DNA of 64,000 bases from Paracoccaceae bacterium (GTDB lineage: Bacteria > Pseudomonadota > Alphaproteobacteria > Rhodobacterales > Rhodobacteraceae), in contig JAUYQR010000004.1 of NCBI GenBank assembly GCA_030697175.1, positions 1 through 64,000 of the forward strand, in the 5' to 3' direction. The position numbers and the translations under genes were made by a program. Positions 27,170 to 37,174 of the stretch are shown here, piece after piece; within the stretch, counting starts at the first letter, position 1; every line of letters begins with the position of its first letter. Under the pieces are notes generated by a model. It had not been told where the DNA came from, ran no database searches, and saw only the letters and a program-made list of their open reading frames with translations.

Positions 27170-27823
27170 CTAAAGCGCAAAGCCACGCTGCACGGCAAAC
27201 CCGTCCAGCACCGGAGCCGAGGCATTGAACAGCGGCCGCCACGTCATCTTGCCGTCGATCTTGTAGCCAACCTTCACCGTGCCCACGCCATCATCCATGA
27301 ACAGGGCCGCGATCCGGCCGCCGTCTTTCAACTGCGCCAGCAGCGCGTCGGGCACCCTATCGACCCCGCCTTGAACCGTGATCACGTCATAGGGCGCATG
27401 TTTCGGGGCGCCGTTCACCAGCGGGCCGGTCATCACGGCGGCATTGTCCACGCCTTCGACCGACAGCAGGCGCTGCGCCTCGGCAGCCAGGGCGGGGTCT
27501 TCTTCCACCGCCACCACCGCATCGGCCAGCCGCGCGATCACCGCCGCCGAATAGCCAAGCCCGCAGCCGATATCCAGCACCATTTCGGTCGGCTGAATGT
27601 CCAGCGCGTCCAGCATCTTGGCCAGTGTCCGCGCCTCCAGCACCACCCTGCCCCCGCCGATGTCCAGGTTTTCGCCGACATAGGCTGCCTCGCGCTTGTC
27701 GCCCGGCACATAGGCCTCGCGCGGCACCGACAGCATCGCCTCGATGATGGGAAATTTCGTCACGTCCGAAGGCCGCACCTGCGTATCGACCATCATCACG
27801 CGGCGGGTGGCGAATTCGCTCAT
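27170..27823 (-). CDS. Protein-L-isoaspartate O-methyltransferase family protein
   Basis: From ATG 27823 the protein is 217 residues. It has the PCMT pattern: MVDTQVRPSDVTKFPIIEAML, VPREAYVPGDKREAAYVGE, then SAM motif I EMVLDIGCGLGYSAAVIARLADAVVAVEEDP. The family methylates isoaspartyl residues in damaged proteins, but this Rhodobacteraceae type often sits next to tolC and may be specialised. It precedes tolC on the same strand. Confidence 0.82.
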   Translation of the reverse strand: MSEFATRRVMMVDTQVRPSDVTKFPIIEAMLSVPREAYVPGDKREAAYVGENLDIGGGRVVLEARTLAKMLDALDIQPTEMVLDIGCGLGYSAAVIARLADAVVAVEEDPALAAEAQRLLSVEGVDNAAVMTGPLVNGAPKHAPYDVITVQGGVDRVPDALLAQLKDGGRIAALFMDDGVGTVKVGYKIDGKMTWRPLFNASAPVLDGFAVQRGFAL

Positions 27824-27940
27824 TCTGAACTCATCGGTATGGTTTGCGGTTGGTTCAGTCTTGCCACAGAACCAGAGGCGGGGCAACCCGCCGGACATAA
27901 AGAGATCATGGGTTTGGCCCGGCGCAGGCCGGCGCGCGGG

Positions 27941-29875
27941 TCAGATCAACCGTGGCTTCGGAGCCAGCCGCGCCGGCTCGCCCATCCGGGCCTTGAGCGT
28001 GCGCACCAGTGCCGCGATATCGTCCGCCCGCAGCCCTGCCTCGGCATACATTTCCGCCGGGCTCGCCTGGTCGATGAACGTGTCGGGCAGCGTCATCGTC
28101 CGCACCATCCGCCCCCGGTCCAGTCCGCCGGAGTTTGCCAGATAATGCAGCACCAAGGCACCGAACCCGCCCGTCGCACCCTGTTCCACCGTGATCAGCG
28201 CGCCGTGATGCGTGATCAACTGGTCGATCAGCGCGGTGTCCAGCGGCTTGGCAAACCGCGCATCGACCACCGTGACCTGAACACCCTCTGCCTCCAGCCG
28301 CTCGGTGGCCAGCAGCACCTCCGCCAGATGCGCCCCGAACGACAGGATCGCCACGTCGCCGCCCTCGCGCAGCACCCGGCCTTTGCCAATCTGCAACGGC
28401 ACGCCGCGCGCGGGCATCTCCACCCCCGCGCCCTCGCCACGCGGATAGCGAAATGCAATCGGCCCGCTGTCATGCGCCACGGCGGTCGCCATCATGTGCA
28501 CCAGTTCCGCCTCGTCACCGGCCGCCATCACCGTCATGTTGGGCAGGTTCGCCAGAAACCCCACGTCGAACGCCCCCGCATGGGTCGCCCCGTCCTGCCC
28601 GACCAGGCCCGCCCGGTCGATGGCAAAGCGGACGGCCAGATTCTGCAAGGCCACGTCATGCACGATCTGGTCATAGCCGCGCTGCAGGAAGCTGGAATAG
28701 ATCGCGCAAAAGGGCTTCATGCCCGATGCTGCCAGCCCTGCCGCGAAAGTCACGCCGTGCTGCTCGGCAATGCCCACATCGAACACCCGCGCCGGGAACC
28801 GCCGTGCCATGATGTCCAGCCCCGTGCCGCCCGGCATCGCCGCCGTGATCGCGACGATCTTCGGGTCACGCGCGGCCTCGGCCGTCAGCGTTTCGCCGAA
28901 CACCTGCGTATAGCTTGGCGCGTTCGACTTGCCCTTGACCTGCGCGCCCGTCGCCACATCGAACTTCGCCACGCCATGATACTTGTCGTCCGCACCCTCG
29001 GCGGGCGCATAGCCCTTGCCCTTGACCGTCACGCAATGGATCAGCACCGGCCCCGAGGCCCGCGCCTTGGCCGCGCGCAGCGTCGCCAGCAACTGCCCCA
29101 TGTCATGCCCGTCGATCGGCCCGATGTAATCGAACCCGAACTCCTCGAACAAGGTGGCCCCGCCCGGCAGTCCCGTCACCAACTGCCGCGCCCGCCGCGC
29201 GCCGTCGCGCACCGGGCCGGGAAGGGCCGCCTCGAACCCCTCCGCCGCAGCCTTCAGCGCGGCCAGCGGTCCCTTGTCGGCAATCGAATTGAGGTAGGTC
29301 GACATCGCCCCCACTGGCGGGGCAATCGACATGTCGTTGTCGTTCAAGATGACGAACAACCGCTCCTTCAGGTGGCCTGCGTGGTTCATCGCCTCATAGG
29401 CCATGCCGGCGGTGATCGCGCCGTCCCCGATGACCGCGATGGTATCGCCCACCGGCATGCCGCACTCGCGCCCCACCGCAAAGCCAAGGGCCGCACTGAT
29501 CGACGTGGAGGAATGCGCCGCGCCGAACGGATCGAACTCACTTTCCGACCGCTTGGTGAACCCCGAAAGCCCACCCTTCTGCCGCAGCGTCCCCATCCGC
29601 TCACGCCGTCCGGTGATGATCTTGTGCGGATAGCACTGGTGGCCCACGTCCCAGATCAGCTTGTCCATCGGCGTGTTGAACACCGCATGGATCGCCACCG
29701 TCAACTCGACGACCCCCAGCGAGGACCCCAGATGCCCGCCGGTCCGCGACACGACCTCGATCGTCTCCTGCCGCAACTCGTGGGCAAGCTGCGCCAGTTC
29801 GGTGTCGTCCAGCACCTTCAGGTCGGCGGGGCCGGCAACACGGTCAAGGGTGGGGGTGCGGCTTGGGGCATCCAT
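27941..29875 (-). CDS. dxs: 1-deoxy-D-xylulose-5-phosphate synthase
   Basis: Dxs (644 residues, ATG 29875 with AGGAG seven bases before) condenses pyruvate and glyceraldehyde 3-phosphate to DXP, the entry of the non-mevalonate isoprenoid path that feeds carotenoids and the phytyl tail. Visible motifs: [33 protein letters not shown], the ThDP motif [18 protein letters not shown] with NDND, and the transketolase pyrimidine-domain region [19 protein letters not shown]. It lies directly beyond the puf operon terminator, so its transcription may depend on read-through from puf or a promoter within the pufX 3' region. Confidence 0.96.
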   Translation of the reverse strand: MDAPSRTPTLDRVAGPADLKVLDDTELAQLAHELRQETIEVVSRTGGHLGSSLGVVELTVAIHAVFNTPMDKLIWDVGHQCYPHKIITGRRERMGTLRQKGGLSGFTKRSESEFDPFGAAHSSTSISAALGFAVGRECGMPVGDTIAVIGDGAITAGMAYEAMNHAGHLKERLFVILNDNDMSIAPPVGAMSTYLNSIADKGPLAALKAAAEGFEAALPGPVRDGARRARQLVTGLPGGATLFEEFGFDYIGPIDGHDMGQLLATLRAAKARASGPVLIHCVTVKGKGYAPAEGADDKYHGVAKFDVATGAQVKGKSNAPSYTQVFGETLTAEAARDPKIVAITAAMPGGTGLDIMARRFPARVFDVGIAEQHGVTFAAGLAASGMKPFCAIYSSFLQRGYDQIVHDVALQNLAVRFAIDRAGLVGQDGATHAGAFDVGFLANLPNMTVMAAGDEAELVHMMATAVAHDSGPIAFRYPRGEGAGVEMPARGVPLQIGKGRVLREGGDVAILSFGAHLAEVLLATERLEAEGVQVTVVDARFAKPLDTALIDQLITHHGALITVEQGATGGFGALVLHYLANSGGLDRGRMVRTMTLPDTFIDQASPAEMYAEAGLRADDIAALVRTLKARMGEPARLAPKPRLI

Positions 29876-29890
29876 CGGAGCTCTCCTTTG

Positions 29891-29923
29891 AAAAAAGTGC
29901 CGTGCGGGCCAGCCACACGGCAC
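29891..29923 (-). terminator. Intrinsic terminator between puf operon and dxs
   Basis: On the minus strand GTGCCGTG (29923-29916) pairs with CACGGCAC (29904-29897) across an 11-base loop and is followed directly by six T residues (29896-29891). It lies about 110 bases after the pufX stop. The T-tract ends only a few bases before the dxs ribosome-binding site, so termination here would decide dxs read-through. Confidence 0.85.
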
Positions 29924-30033
29924 CAGGTTCCTGTCGCCAACAGGAAGGGAACCGGGCTCATGGTTTCGCCCGAGATCCGGGCCGGCAAATGGCCCGAATG
30001 GGGTCAAGGGGGCGGCGCGCCGCCCCCCGGTCA
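29891..30033 (-). ncRNA. puf 3' UTR, candidate 3'-derived sRNA (PcrX-like)
   Basis: The 143-base 3' UTR of the puf operon holds a perfect GC palindrome, GGGGGCGGCGCGCCGCCCCC (30008-30027), starting about six bases after the pufX stop, a second hairpin near 29926-29953 and the terminal hairpin with T-tract. In Rhodobacter sphaeroides a small RNA (PcrX) is processed from the puf 3' UTR and acts on pufX mRNA. This region has the right position and structure, but sequence conservation was not tested. Confidence 0.4.
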
Positions 30034-30261
30034 TCATGCGGTCGCGGTGTCGGTCACGACGCTGACCGCGCTCCAGGTGTTCGGGTCGGGCGACTGCTTG
30101 CTCTCTTCCGGCAAGAACTGCCCCACCACCCAGATCACCGTCACGATCAGGCCGAACCCGACGACAACCGCCGCCGCGTAGCCCGCACCTTTCAGCATCT
30201 GGTTCGCGATCCAGACATTCAGCTGCGACTTGCGGCTGACCTTGAAGTAGTCGTCAGTCAT
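30034..30261 (-). CDS. pufX: PufX, RC-LH1 core accessory protein
   Basis: A 75-residue single-pass protein from ATG 30261. It has a polar N-terminus, then [20 protein letters not shown] with a Gly-rich helix, VGQFLPEES and an SPDP stretch, matching the PufX pattern (WIxxQMxxGAG, xxLPE, xxAP) known only from Rhodobacter-type bacteria. PufX opens a gap in the LH1 ring for quinone exchange and sets RC-LH1 dimer or monomer form. It is the last puf gene, 10 bases after pufM. Confidence 0.9.
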   Translation of the reverse strand: MTDDYFKVSRKSQLNVWIANQMLKGAGYAAAVVVGFGLIVTVIWVVGQFLPEESKQSPDPNTWSAVSVVTDTATA

Positions 30262-30271
30262 CTTTCACTCC

Positions 30272-31195
30272 TCAGTTCAGCGGCGCGTAGCCGTGCTGTT
30301 GGGCCCATACGTACCAGTTGTCCACGACCGTGCCGGTCAGCAGGATCCCGATACCCCCGGTCAGCGTGACCAGGATGGCGAACCACCAGGCCCAGCGGTG
30401 AATGCCTTCCATCGTGGCGTTGAAGCCCATCGTCCAGCGCCAGAACAAGGCGGCGCGTTCGGATGCGGTTCCGCGGTCCACGATCTGTTCCAGCTCCCGG
30501 TCGCCACCAAAGCGGCTGACGGCCAGGATCGTCGCCCCGTGCATCGCGAACAGCAGGGCGGACCCGTAAAGGAACGCGATGCTCAGCGCGTGGAACGGAT
30601 TGTAGAACAGGTTGCCGTAGGTAAGGCTGAAGTTGTTGGTCCAGTCGAGGTGGGTGAAGATGCCGTAAGGCACCGCCTCGGACCAGCTTCCCATCAGGAT
30701 CGGCCGGATCAGGCCCAGAACCAGGAACAGCCAGATCGCGCTGGCAAAGGCCCAGCACACGTGCTTGCCCATCCCCAGGGCCGATGCGCGAAGGTAGCTG
30801 CGCACCCACCACGAGATGACCGACACCAGCAGGAAGAACGAGGCGATCAGCCAGTATCCCCCTTCGCGCAGCGGCGGGATGCTCAGCCCGTATTCCGGCG
30901 CCGGCGGATCAAGCGAGAACCAGAAGAGGTCGCGCAGGAACACCGCCGGATTGTAGCCCGCCTGATCCCAGAACCAGAACCCGACCATCAGGAACCAGGT
31001 CGCCCCGGCAAACAGCGCGATCGTGCCCATCGTGCCAAGGTAGATCGGGCCAAGCTGCGCGTTGCCGAACCACCCCGCGAGGGTCGAGAAGCTTGCCCCC
31101 CGTGTCCGGTTCGCCAGATCCACGCCCTCGACCATACCCACTTCCGGGGCGCCGCGAACCTGAAGCTGGTTGAAGATGTTTTGATACTCAGCCAT
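30272..31195 (-). CDS. pufM: Photosynthetic reaction centre M subunit
   Basis: A 307-residue five-helix membrane protein ([20 protein letters not shown]). Expected features are present: special-pair His region in [41 protein letters not shown], including non-haem iron ligands, and the last helix [20 protein letters not shown] with quinone-site residues. It pairs with PufL to carry the special pair, accessory BChls, bacteriopheophytins and quinones. The start overlaps the pufL end by eight bases. Confidence 0.97.
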   Translation of the reverse strand: MAEYQNIFNQLQVRGAPEVGMVEGVDLANRTRGASFSTLAGWFGNAQLGPIYLGTMGTIALFAGATWFLMVGFWFWDQAGYNPAVFLRDLFWFSLDPPAPEYGLSIPPLREGGYWLIASFFLLVSVISWWVRSYLRASALGMGKHVCWAFASAIWLFLVLGLIRPILMGSWSEAVPYGIFTHLDWTNNFSLTYGNLFYNPFHALSIAFLYGSALLFAMHGATILAVSRFGGDRELEQIVDRGTASERAALFWRWTMGFNATMEGIHRWAWWFAILVTLTGGIGILLTGTVVDNWYVWAQQHGYAPLN

Positions 31196-32036
31196 TTACG
31201 CCTCCCGCAATGTCGGCCCACCACGGCAGCTGCAGCCACCAATCCCACCACACGACCCACTGGTCGAACCAGATCGTGCCCGAGATCACGATGCAGATCG
31301 CGCTCCAGAAGCCCGCGTTCAGCGCCAGCAAGAGCCCCAGGCGGTGGATGCCCAGGGTGCCGACCGAATACCCGATGAAGTCGCGAAAGAAGGTGTCCTC
31401 GTGATCCGGAGAGCGGACTTCGCGGCCCTTTTCGGGGTTGGCGGCAGACAGGATCAGCGCGCCATGCAGCGCCAGCGCCAGCGCGTTGGTGAAAAAGAAG
31501 CTCACCGCCAGCATGTGCGCCGGATTGTAGTGGAAGTTGCCATAGGTATAGCCGGTGTTCGACACCCAATCGAGGTGCGTCCAGATCCCGTAGGGAAAGG
31601 CATAACCCCAGGCCCCCATCAGGACCGGCCGGATCACGACCAGCGTCAGGTAGGCAAAGATCGCCACACCGAAGGCAAAGGGCACATGGTAGCCCATCCC
31701 CAGCTTGCGGCAGATTTCCACCTCGCGCAGGGCCCAGCTGATGAACGCCGCTGCGGCGCACATCGTCACAAGCTGCCAGATGCCCCCGTCAGCCAGGGGT
31801 GCCAGCGCCAAGCCATATTCCACCCGAGGCGGGTCGATCGAGATCAGCCAGGGGTTCCAGACCCCCTCCATCGCCGTCCCGTAGAAGATCAGGATGGTGC
31901 CAAGTGCGGCAAAGAACACCGTCGTGACACCAAAGAAGCCGACGTAGAAAGGGCCGACCCAGAAGTCGAACAGATTCCCGCCGACCAGCGTGCCTCCCGG
32001 CACACGATATTTTCGTTCGAAGCTGAGCAGTGCCAT
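31188..32036 (-). CDS. pufL: Photosynthetic reaction centre L subunit
   Basis: A 282-residue protein ([20 protein letters not shown]), standard L-subunit length. Features: [63 protein letters not shown] with the special-pair and iron-ligand His residues, and [24 protein letters not shown] containing the QB-site acidic and Ser region. It follows pufA after a 128-base structured gap. Confidence 0.97.
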   Translation of the reverse strand: MALLSFERKYRVPGGTLVGGNLFDFWVGPFYVGFFGVTTVFFAALGTILIFYGTAMEGVWNPWLISIDPPRVEYGLALAPLADGGIWQLVTMCAAAAFISWALREVEICRKLGMGYHVPFAFGVAIFAYLTLVVIRPVLMGAWGYAFPYGIWTHLDWVSNTGYTYGNFHYNPAHMLAVSFFFTNALALALHGALILSAANPEKGREVRSPDHEDTFFRDFIGYSVGTLGIHRLGLLLALNAGFWSAICIVISGTIWFDQWVVWWDWWLQLPWWADIAGGVNG

Positions 32037-32076
32037 GCTTCCCTCTCCACTTGCGCAAGCCAGATACCACCGGGGC

Positions 32077-32147
32077 GCGGGCGGCCATGCCTGAAGTTGA
32101 ATTCCCTAGGGGTCGTGACGGGCGACCAGCCACCGGCGGCCGCCCGC
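32077..32147 (-). promoter_or_regulatory. Intercistronic hairpin between pufA and pufL
   Basis: GCGGGCGGCC (32077-32086) pairs perfectly with GGCCGCCCGC (32138-32147), with an inner GGTCG/CGACC arm at 32111-32127. In Rhodobacter the pufBA-pufLM intercistronic stem-loop blocks 3' exonucleases, so the pufBA segment is more stable and LH1 is made in excess over reaction centres. The position here matches that role. Confidence 0.75.
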
Positions 32148-32164
32148 AACAGGGGTAGACCCGG

Positions 32165-32344
32165 TTATTCCGTTGCGGCCGCTGCCGGAGCGTATTTTGC
32201 CCCCGCTTCGCCGATCCAGTTGTAGCCGGGGGTGCTGAGCAGGACGAGGTGAATCATCACTGCCAGAAGGAAGAGGAAGACACCCTGCGCAACAAAGACG
32301 CGACGGGGGTCGAAGATCAGCCAGATCTTGTAGAACTTTGACAT
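32165..32344 (-). CDS. pufA: LH1 antenna alpha subunit
   Basis: From ATG 32344 the polypeptide is 59 residues. It starts [21 protein letters not shown], then the membrane helix [21 protein letters not shown] with the BChl-ligand His in IHLVLLS, and a C-terminal Ala-rich tail ending AAAATE. With PufB it forms the LH1 ring. It lies 13 bases after pufB. Confidence 0.95.
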   Translation of the reverse strand: MSKFYKIWLIFDPRRVFVAQGVFLFLLAVMIHLVLLSTPGYNWIGEAGAKYAPAAAATE

Positions 32345-32357
32345 GTCTTGTTCCTCC

Positions 32358-32507
32358 TCAGAACCACGGGCGCCAGATGAACACCGCCAGATGAGCGATG
32401 ACGGCAATGGTCACGAACAACCAAAGCCCGCTCATGTAGACGGAGTGCAGTTCTTGCGCCTGCTCGTCGGTAAGACCTGTGAAACTCAGGTCAGTTCTAT
32501 CAGCCAT
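32358..32507 (-). CDS. pufB: LH1 antenna beta subunit
   Basis: From ATG 32507 (CGGAGGATAAC upstream) the polypeptide is 49 residues, typical for LH1 beta. It has [22 protein letters not shown] and one helix with BChl-ligand His, [15 protein letters not shown], including the conserved aromatic end. The gene is 219 bases downstream of pufQ. Confidence 0.95.
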   Translation of the reverse strand: MADRTDLSFTGLTDEQAQELHSVYMSGLWLFVTIAVIAHLAVFIWRPWF

Positions 32508-32533
32508 GTTATCCTCCGAAGGGGTAGACTGAC

Positions 32534-32605
32534 GCCGCATACCCTGCGGCTGGGTTCACGGGTTGGCGTCATGCCTCCCCGAGTTTCTCCGCACCCCGAA
32601 GGGTG
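32534..32605 (-). promoter_or_regulatory. Stem-loops in the pufQ-pufB intercistronic region
   Basis: In the minus-strand transcript CACCC-UUCG-GGGUG (32605-32592) forms a hairpin with the very stable cUUCGg tetraloop. Nearer to pufB, GCCGC (32550-32546) pairs with GCGGC (32538-32534). This gap, 219 bases long and without a gene, is the place where the processed 5' end of stable pufBA mRNA is expected. Confidence 0.6.
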
Positions 32606-32726
32606 GCGGTGAATGTCATGTCCGGCGGGCGTGGGCGCACAGGCCGCTGGATGATCGAGCGTGGGGCTTGTCCGGTCCCCGTCGAACTGCACTCCCCGCC
32701 GGGGCGGAAAGCGAAGGGCGTAACCG

Positions 32727-32951
32727 TCAGGGACGGAAGATCGCCGGCGTGATCGCGCCCGCCTCGCGCCAGGCGCGGGCCAGTGGCCCATGCACCGGCA
32801 ACTGCCGTTCGCTGATCAGTTTCCAGACCCAGCCCAGCGTGGCGAACGGGATCGCCATCAGGAAGATCAGGGTAAAGTAGATGCGGAATTCCGCTTTGGG
32901 TGTGCGGTGGGCATGGTGCCCGCCGTGCTCTCCGGCTGTATGATCACTCAT
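32727..32951 (-). CDS. pufQ: PufQ, regulator/carrier in bacteriochlorophyll synthesis
   Basis: A 74-residue protein from ATG 32951, with a His-rich N-terminus ([16 protein letters not shown]), one membrane segment ([23 protein letters not shown]) and [16 protein letters not shown] at the end, the PufQ layout. PufQ affects BChl precursor flow and coproporphyrin handling. Its start overlaps the bchZ end by eight bases, so puf translation is coupled to bchCXYZ. Confidence 0.9.
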   Translation of the reverse strand: MSDHTAGEHGGHHAHRTPKAEFRIYFTLIFLMAIPFATLGWVWKLISERQLPVHGPLARAWREAGAITPAIFRP

Positions 32952-34431
32952 GCGACCCTCCCTTGGTGTTTGCCGTCGCGGGGCGCGGATCGGTCCGCAG
33001 CGCCGCGACATATTCCAGCACGACGCGTTCCGCGCCGTGATCGAGCGCCGATTTCTCGGCCGCGTCGCGCAACGTGCGCGCCGCTGAAATGCGTGTCAGG
33101 ACAGGATGTTGTCCGACGATCCTGTCCAGCTCCATCTGCGCATCGACATCCCAGGGGAAATCGCGCCGCAGCGTCGTGGGCGTCGCCGCCGCACTGTCCA
33201 TGTCCGACCCGAGCGGCAGGATATGGAACAGCGCCTCGAACAGCCCGTTGCAGACTTCCTGCAAGATCCAGACGCAGCCCGCATAGCCCATGAAGGGCGT
33301 GCCGGTGTGCCGCCGGATTGCCGCACCGGGAAAGCTCGCTGCGATGAAACTCGGGGCCGGGCCATGCCCACCCTTCATCTCGGCCATGTAGATCTTCTCG
33401 TTGATCGACCCCATCACGATCAGCGGCCGATGCTGGCGCAGCATCGCGCGCACCGCCTCGTTGTTGGTCTTGGTGCCCGCCACCCGCGCCACGGCAAAGG
33501 CGCAGGGCAGGCCAAGGTCGCTTTCCAGATAATGCCGCACGCCGCGGGCATAGGTCTCGTTCGCGACGATGGCGAAGTTCGCCGTCGCAAAGAAATCCTG
33601 CGTCACCGACCGCCACAGATCCCACACCGGCTTCAGCGTCGAATGCTTTTCGCGGGCAATGAAGGGCTGCGGGTCCAGACCCAGCATTTCCCCCAGCGTT
33701 TCCAGAAACTTGGTCGTCGACTCTAACCCAAATGGCGCTTGCAGATAAGGCTTGCCCAGACATTCGGCCAGACCCCGGCCAAACTCACGGTACATCACGA
33801 TGTTGACGTCGGCGTTCACCAGATTGCGCATCTCGGCCAGATGGGCGCCCAGGGGCATCACCATGTTGACCTCGGCACCGATGCCTTCGACCAGACAGCG
33901 GATCTCGTGCAGGTCCGACGCCATGTTGAACACGCCATACATCGGCCCAAGGATGTTGACCCGCGGCTTCGCCCCATCGGCGCGTTCCGCCTCGGGTGGC
34001 ATCCGCCCCTTGGTCATCCCGAATTCGGTAAAGATCCAGGTCATCGCGCGGTCGGCGCACTGCCACTGGTCCTCGTCGATCGTGCGCGGCAGGAAGCGCT
34101 GGATGTTGGTGCCCGCAGGCGTGACGCCGCCGCCGATCATCTCGGCAATGCTGCCCGTCACCACCACCGCCGGCAGCGCCGGGTCAAGCGTCTTCCAGGC
34201 CCGCGCCATCGACGCTTCGGTGCCGGAGCTCATCTCGTCCTCGGCCAGCCCGGTCACGACAATCGGCAGTTCGTGCGGCGGCAGCGCGTCGGTGTAGTGC
34301 AGCACCGATGTCACCGGCAGGTTCTCGCAGCCCACCGGCCCGTCGATCACGACCTGCAGGCCCTTGACCGCACAGAAGGCATAGACCGCCCCCCAGTATC
34401 CACCCGCCCGGTCATGATCCTGGATCAGCAT
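32944..34431 (-). CDS. bchZ: Chlorophyllide a reductase subunit Z
   Basis: From ATG 34431 ([19 protein letters not shown]) the protein is 495 residues; ATG 34440 is also in frame. It belongs to the nitrogenase-like family and reduces the C7-C8 bond of chlorophyllide a together with BchY, with electrons from BchX. Visible: [19 protein letters not shown] with the cluster-ligand Cys, [48 protein letters not shown]. The gap to bchY holds a repeat element. Confidence 0.96.
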   Translation of the reverse strand: MLIQDHDRAGGYWGAVYAFCAVKGLQVVIDGPVGCENLPVTSVLHYTDALPPHELPIVVTGLAEDEMSSGTEASMARAWKTLDPALPAVVVTGSIAEMIGGGVTPAGTNIQRFLPRTIDEDQWQCADRAMTWIFTEFGMTKGRMPPEAERADGAKPRVNILGPMYGVFNMASDLHEIRCLVEGIGAEVNMVMPLGAHLAEMRNLVNADVNIVMYREFGRGLAECLGKPYLQAPFGLESTTKFLETLGEMLGLDPQPFIAREKHSTLKPVWDLWRSVTQDFFATANFAIVANETYARGVRHYLESDLGLPCAFAVARVAGTKTNNEAVRAMLRQHRPLIVMGSINEKIYMAEMKGGHGPAPSFIAASFPGAAIRRHTGTPFMGYAGCVWILQEVCNGLFEALFHILPLGSDMDSAAATPTTLRRDFPWDVDAQMELDRIVGQHPVLTRISAARTLRDAAEKSALDHGAERVVLEYVAALRTDPRPATANTKGGSHE

Positions 34432-34440
34432 GAGGAACAC

Positions 34441-34500
34441 CCCCCAGCTTGCTCTTTTTCCAAATACTCCACGGGGGTGCGGGGGTGTGAAACCCCCGCC
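34441..34500 (+). repeat. Dispersed AT-core repeat, copy 4, with GGGGGT hairpin
   Basis: TTGCTCTTTTTCCAAATACT then CCACGGGGGTGCGG and GGGGGTGTGAAACCCCC. Nearly the same two-part element as at 18924. It fills most of the bchY-bchZ gap and places a stable stem just before the bchZ start. Confidence 0.6.
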
Positions 34501-34525
34501 CTGCCGGCGGCCACGGAAAGATGGG

Positions 34526-36109
34526 TCAAATCATCTCCTCCGCCTTTGCGGCCTTCGCGGCCTTGTCCAGCTTTTTCTGATGGATCGCCCGGAAGTCCGG
34601 CCGCAGGTTCGGCGCACCTTCCCAGATGCCCGCCGTCTCGCCCGTGCCGACGCCCTCGAAGAACGTCTTCATCCCGTCCATACGATCCTTGTTGGCCATC
34701 GCAGCGTTCACGACCTGCGCCAGCGACCCTGCCCCCGCCGGCCCCATCAGCGGCCGGGCAGAGATGAGGTTCGTGAAGTAAAGCGCTGGAATCGCCAGCT
34801 CTTTTGCCTTCTGAACAACCGGCGTCGTGCCGATCGCCAGATCCGGCCGAAAGCCCGCCATCGCAGCACAGTCGTCTTGCAGGCTCGCGCGGTATTTCAC
34901 CGCCACGCCCTTGGCTTCCAGCCACTCGCGGTCCGCAGAACTCCATTCGTTCCTTGCGCAAGCGGTGCCAACGTATTTCACATCCGCGCCGCTCTCGATC
35001 AACAACCGCGCAACAAGAAGCTCCGACCCCTCGTACCCCGACACCGTGATCCGCCCCTTGACCGGATTGGCAGCCAAAGCCGCCCTGATCGCCGGGCCAA
35101 AGGCGTTCTGCGCCGCAGCCAGCTTTTGCGCATCGATTCCATAGGCTTCGCCGATGGCCTTCATCCACGCCATCGTGCCATCAAGGCCAACCGGAGCCGA
35201 TCCCACGACCGTCCGCCCCGCCGCATGGAACTCGCGGATCGACGCGGTGTAGAACGGATGGATCGCCGCCGCGACACCGCAGTCCAGTGCCGCATAAAGC
35301 TCGCGCCACTCGCGACACGGCACCACCGGCCCCGCAGCCAGACCCATCGGCGCCAGCATCGCGCCGATCATCATCGGGTCCGCCGGGAACATCTCACCCA
35401 AAAGCGCGACCGTCGGGCGGTCCGACCGCCCGCGTTCCGGCGCCTGCACCGGCCCGGCCTCGATCTCGGCGCGGGCGTATTTCAGCATGGCACCCGCCAG
35501 CACATCCTTGGCCTCGGCATGGGTCGGCACGCCGAACCCCGGCACGTCGATCCCGACAATGCGCACGCCATTGATCTCGCTTGGCAACAACTTCAACGGC
35601 ACGCCGGAAGCTGTTGGAACGCATAGGTTTGTCACCACCACCGCATCGTAGCGATCCGGGTCCGCCAGTTCGTGCACCGCGTCGCGAATATCCTCGAAAA
35701 GCTTGCCGGTCACCAGGCTTTCCGAGTTGAAGGGCACATAACCCACAGACCGGCGGGCCCCGTAAAAATGGCTCACAAAGGTCAGCCCGTAGACGCAGCA
35801 GGCCGACCCGGACAGCACCGTCGCCACCCGCCGCATCCGCAACCCGACGCGCAAGGAACCGAAGGCCGGGCACATCGACTGCGGCTTGTCATGCGGGCCC
35901 TGCGGATAGTCGCGGGCGAACCCGTCAAGCAACTCGGAATTGCCCGCCGCCCGTGCCGCCGCCTCCATCGTCGAAGCGCCCGCATGGCATCCCATGCCGT
36001 CCACGACCTGGCCGTTCACCACAACCGGTGCCGCACCATCGGACGGCAGGCTCACACCCTCCGTCACCGGAGTGCTGTCAGCCAGATCGTAGCGAACCTC
36101 GCCCGCCAT
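34526..36109 (-). CDS. bchY: Chlorophyllide a reductase subunit Y
   Basis: From ATG 36109 the protein is 527 residues. Nitrogenase-like: [70 protein letters not shown] carrying cluster-ligand Cys residues, and [16 protein letters not shown]. It pairs with BchZ to reduce the chlorin to a bacteriochlorin. Its ATG overlaps the stop of a 23-codon mini-ORF (TGATG) that itself overlaps the bchX end, so it is probably translated by coupling. Confidence 0.95.
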   Translation of the reverse strand: MAGEVRYDLADSTPVTEGVSLPSDGAAPVVVNGQVVDGMGCHAGASTMEAAARAAGNSELLDGFARDYPQGPHDKPQSMCPAFGSLRVGLRMRRVATVLSGSACCVYGLTFVSHFYGARRSVGYVPFNSESLVTGKLFEDIRDAVHELADPDRYDAVVVTNLCVPTASGVPLKLLPSEINGVRIVGIDVPGFGVPTHAEAKDVLAGAMLKYARAEIEAGPVQAPERGRSDRPTVALLGEMFPADPMMIGAMLAPMGLAAGPVVPCREWRELYAALDCGVAAAIHPFYTASIREFHAAGRTVVGSAPVGLDGTMAWMKAIGEAYGIDAQKLAAAQNAFGPAIRAALAANPVKGRITVSGYEGSELLVARLLIESGADVKYVGTACARNEWSSADREWLEAKGVAVKYRASLQDDCAAMAGFRPDLAIGTTPVVQKAKELAIPALYFTNLISARPLMGPAGAGSLAQVVNAAMANKDRMDGMKTFFEGVGTGETAGIWEGAPNLRPDFRAIHQKKLDKAAKAAKAEEMI

Positions 36110-36180
36110 CACTTGCCACCCTTGGCAGCGATGGCCTTCAACGCGGCTTCCATCCTCGCAAGGGCGTCCAGATCACACAT
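36109..36180 (-). CDS. Mini-ORF of 23 codons coupled between bchX and bchY
   Basis: ATG 36180 overlaps the bchX stop by eight bases (AATGTGTGA) and the TGA 36111-36109 overlaps the bchY ATG as TGATG. The peptide would be [19 protein letters not shown] followed by KGGK, an amphipathic helix. It may be a coupling device, a small protein, or what remains of an in-frame bchY N-terminus. Its frame differs from bchY's, so a frameshift would be needed for the last case. Confidence 0.4.
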   Translation of the reverse strand: MCDLDALARMEAALKAIAAKGGK

Positions 36181-37174
36181 TGTCGTACACCACTTCCAGC
36201 GAGGCCTTCGGCGCTGCGTTCTTGCCGCGCATGTCGAGGTCGGTCGCCGGGGTCAGCACGAAATCCGCCCCCGTCGCTTCGGCACTGAACAGGCCCAAGA
36301 GCCCATCCTGCGTCAGCGGTTTCGGCCTGACCGGCGGGGCAATCGCAACCGCCTCGCCAAGGGCGGCAAACAGTGGCCCCCACTGGCTCTCATAGCTGCC
36401 AACGATCTGATAATTCGCCGATTTCTTGCGCAGGTCATCGTCCTGCGGGATCGCCGCCAAGACCGGAATACCCACCACCTCGGCAAAGGCCGCAGCCTCG
36501 CCGGTGCCGTCATCCTTGTTGATCACCAGCCCCGCGATGCCGACGTTGCCACCCAGCTTGCGGAAGTATTCCACCGCCGAACAGACGTTGTTGGCCACAT
36601 AAAGGCTCTGCAGATCGTTCGAGGCGACCAGGATCACCTTCTGCGCCATGTCCCGTGCGATCGGCAGGCCGAACCCGCCGCAGACCACGTCGCCGAGGAA
36701 ATCGAGGAGGACATAGTCGAAATCCCAGTCGTGAAACCCCAGTTTTTCCAGAAGTTCGAACCCGTGGATGATCCCGCGACCGCCGCAGCCCCGGCCAACT
36801 TCCGGGCCGCCAAGCTCCATCGCGAACACACCGCCGCGCTTGAAGCAGACGTCGCCGATCTTGACCTCTTCGCCCGCCAGCTTCTTGCGGGTCGAGGTCT
36901 CGATGATCGTCGGGCAGGCCTTGCCGCCGAACAGCAGGCTCGTGGTATCCGATTTCGGGTCGCAGCCGATCAGCAGCACCCGCTTGCCCATCTCGGCCAT
37001 CATGTGGCTGAGGTTGGCCAGCGTGAACGACTTGCCGATCCCGCCCTTGCCGTAGATCGCGATGATCTGGGTTTTCTTCGTTGGCTCGCCTTGCGGAATT
37101 TCCAGCGAAGGCTCCACATGCGCTTCTTCGCGCAGGCGGTTGTCGAAATCCTTCAGGTTGGGGACGTCGTTCAT
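36173..37174 (-). CDS. bchX: Chlorophyllide a reductase iron protein X
   Basis: From ATG 37174 ([12 protein letters not shown]) the protein is 333 residues. NifH/BchL-like: Walker [34 protein letters not shown], and the two 4Fe-4S ligand Cys in [10 protein letters not shown] and [11 protein letters not shown]. It is the ATP-dependent electron donor to BchYZ. Start and stop overlap bchC upstream (ATGA) and the mini-ORF downstream. Confidence 0.97.
   Translation of the reverse strand: MNDVPNLKDFDNRLREEAHVEPSLEIPQGEPTKKTQIIAIYGKGGIGKSFTLANLSHMMAEMGKRVLLIGCDPKSDTTSLLFGGKACPTIIETSTRKKLAGEEVKIGDVCFKRGGVFAMELGGPEVGRGCGGRGIIHGFELLEKLGFHDWDFDYVLLDFLGDVVCGGFGLPIARDMAQKVILVASNDLQSLYVANNVCSAVEYFRKLGGNVGIAGLVINKDDGTGEAAAFAEVVGIPVLAAIPQDDDLRKKSANYQIVGSYESQWGPLFAALGEAVAIAPPVRPKPLTQDGLLGLFSAEATGADFVLTPATDLDMRGKNAAPKASLEVVYDNV

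Noticed and set aside
27167-30181. A 1004-codon plus-strand frame across the Pcm-type gene, dxs and pufX
   Set aside because: His/Arg-rich shadow on the opposite strand of recognisable genes; no start context or family similarity.
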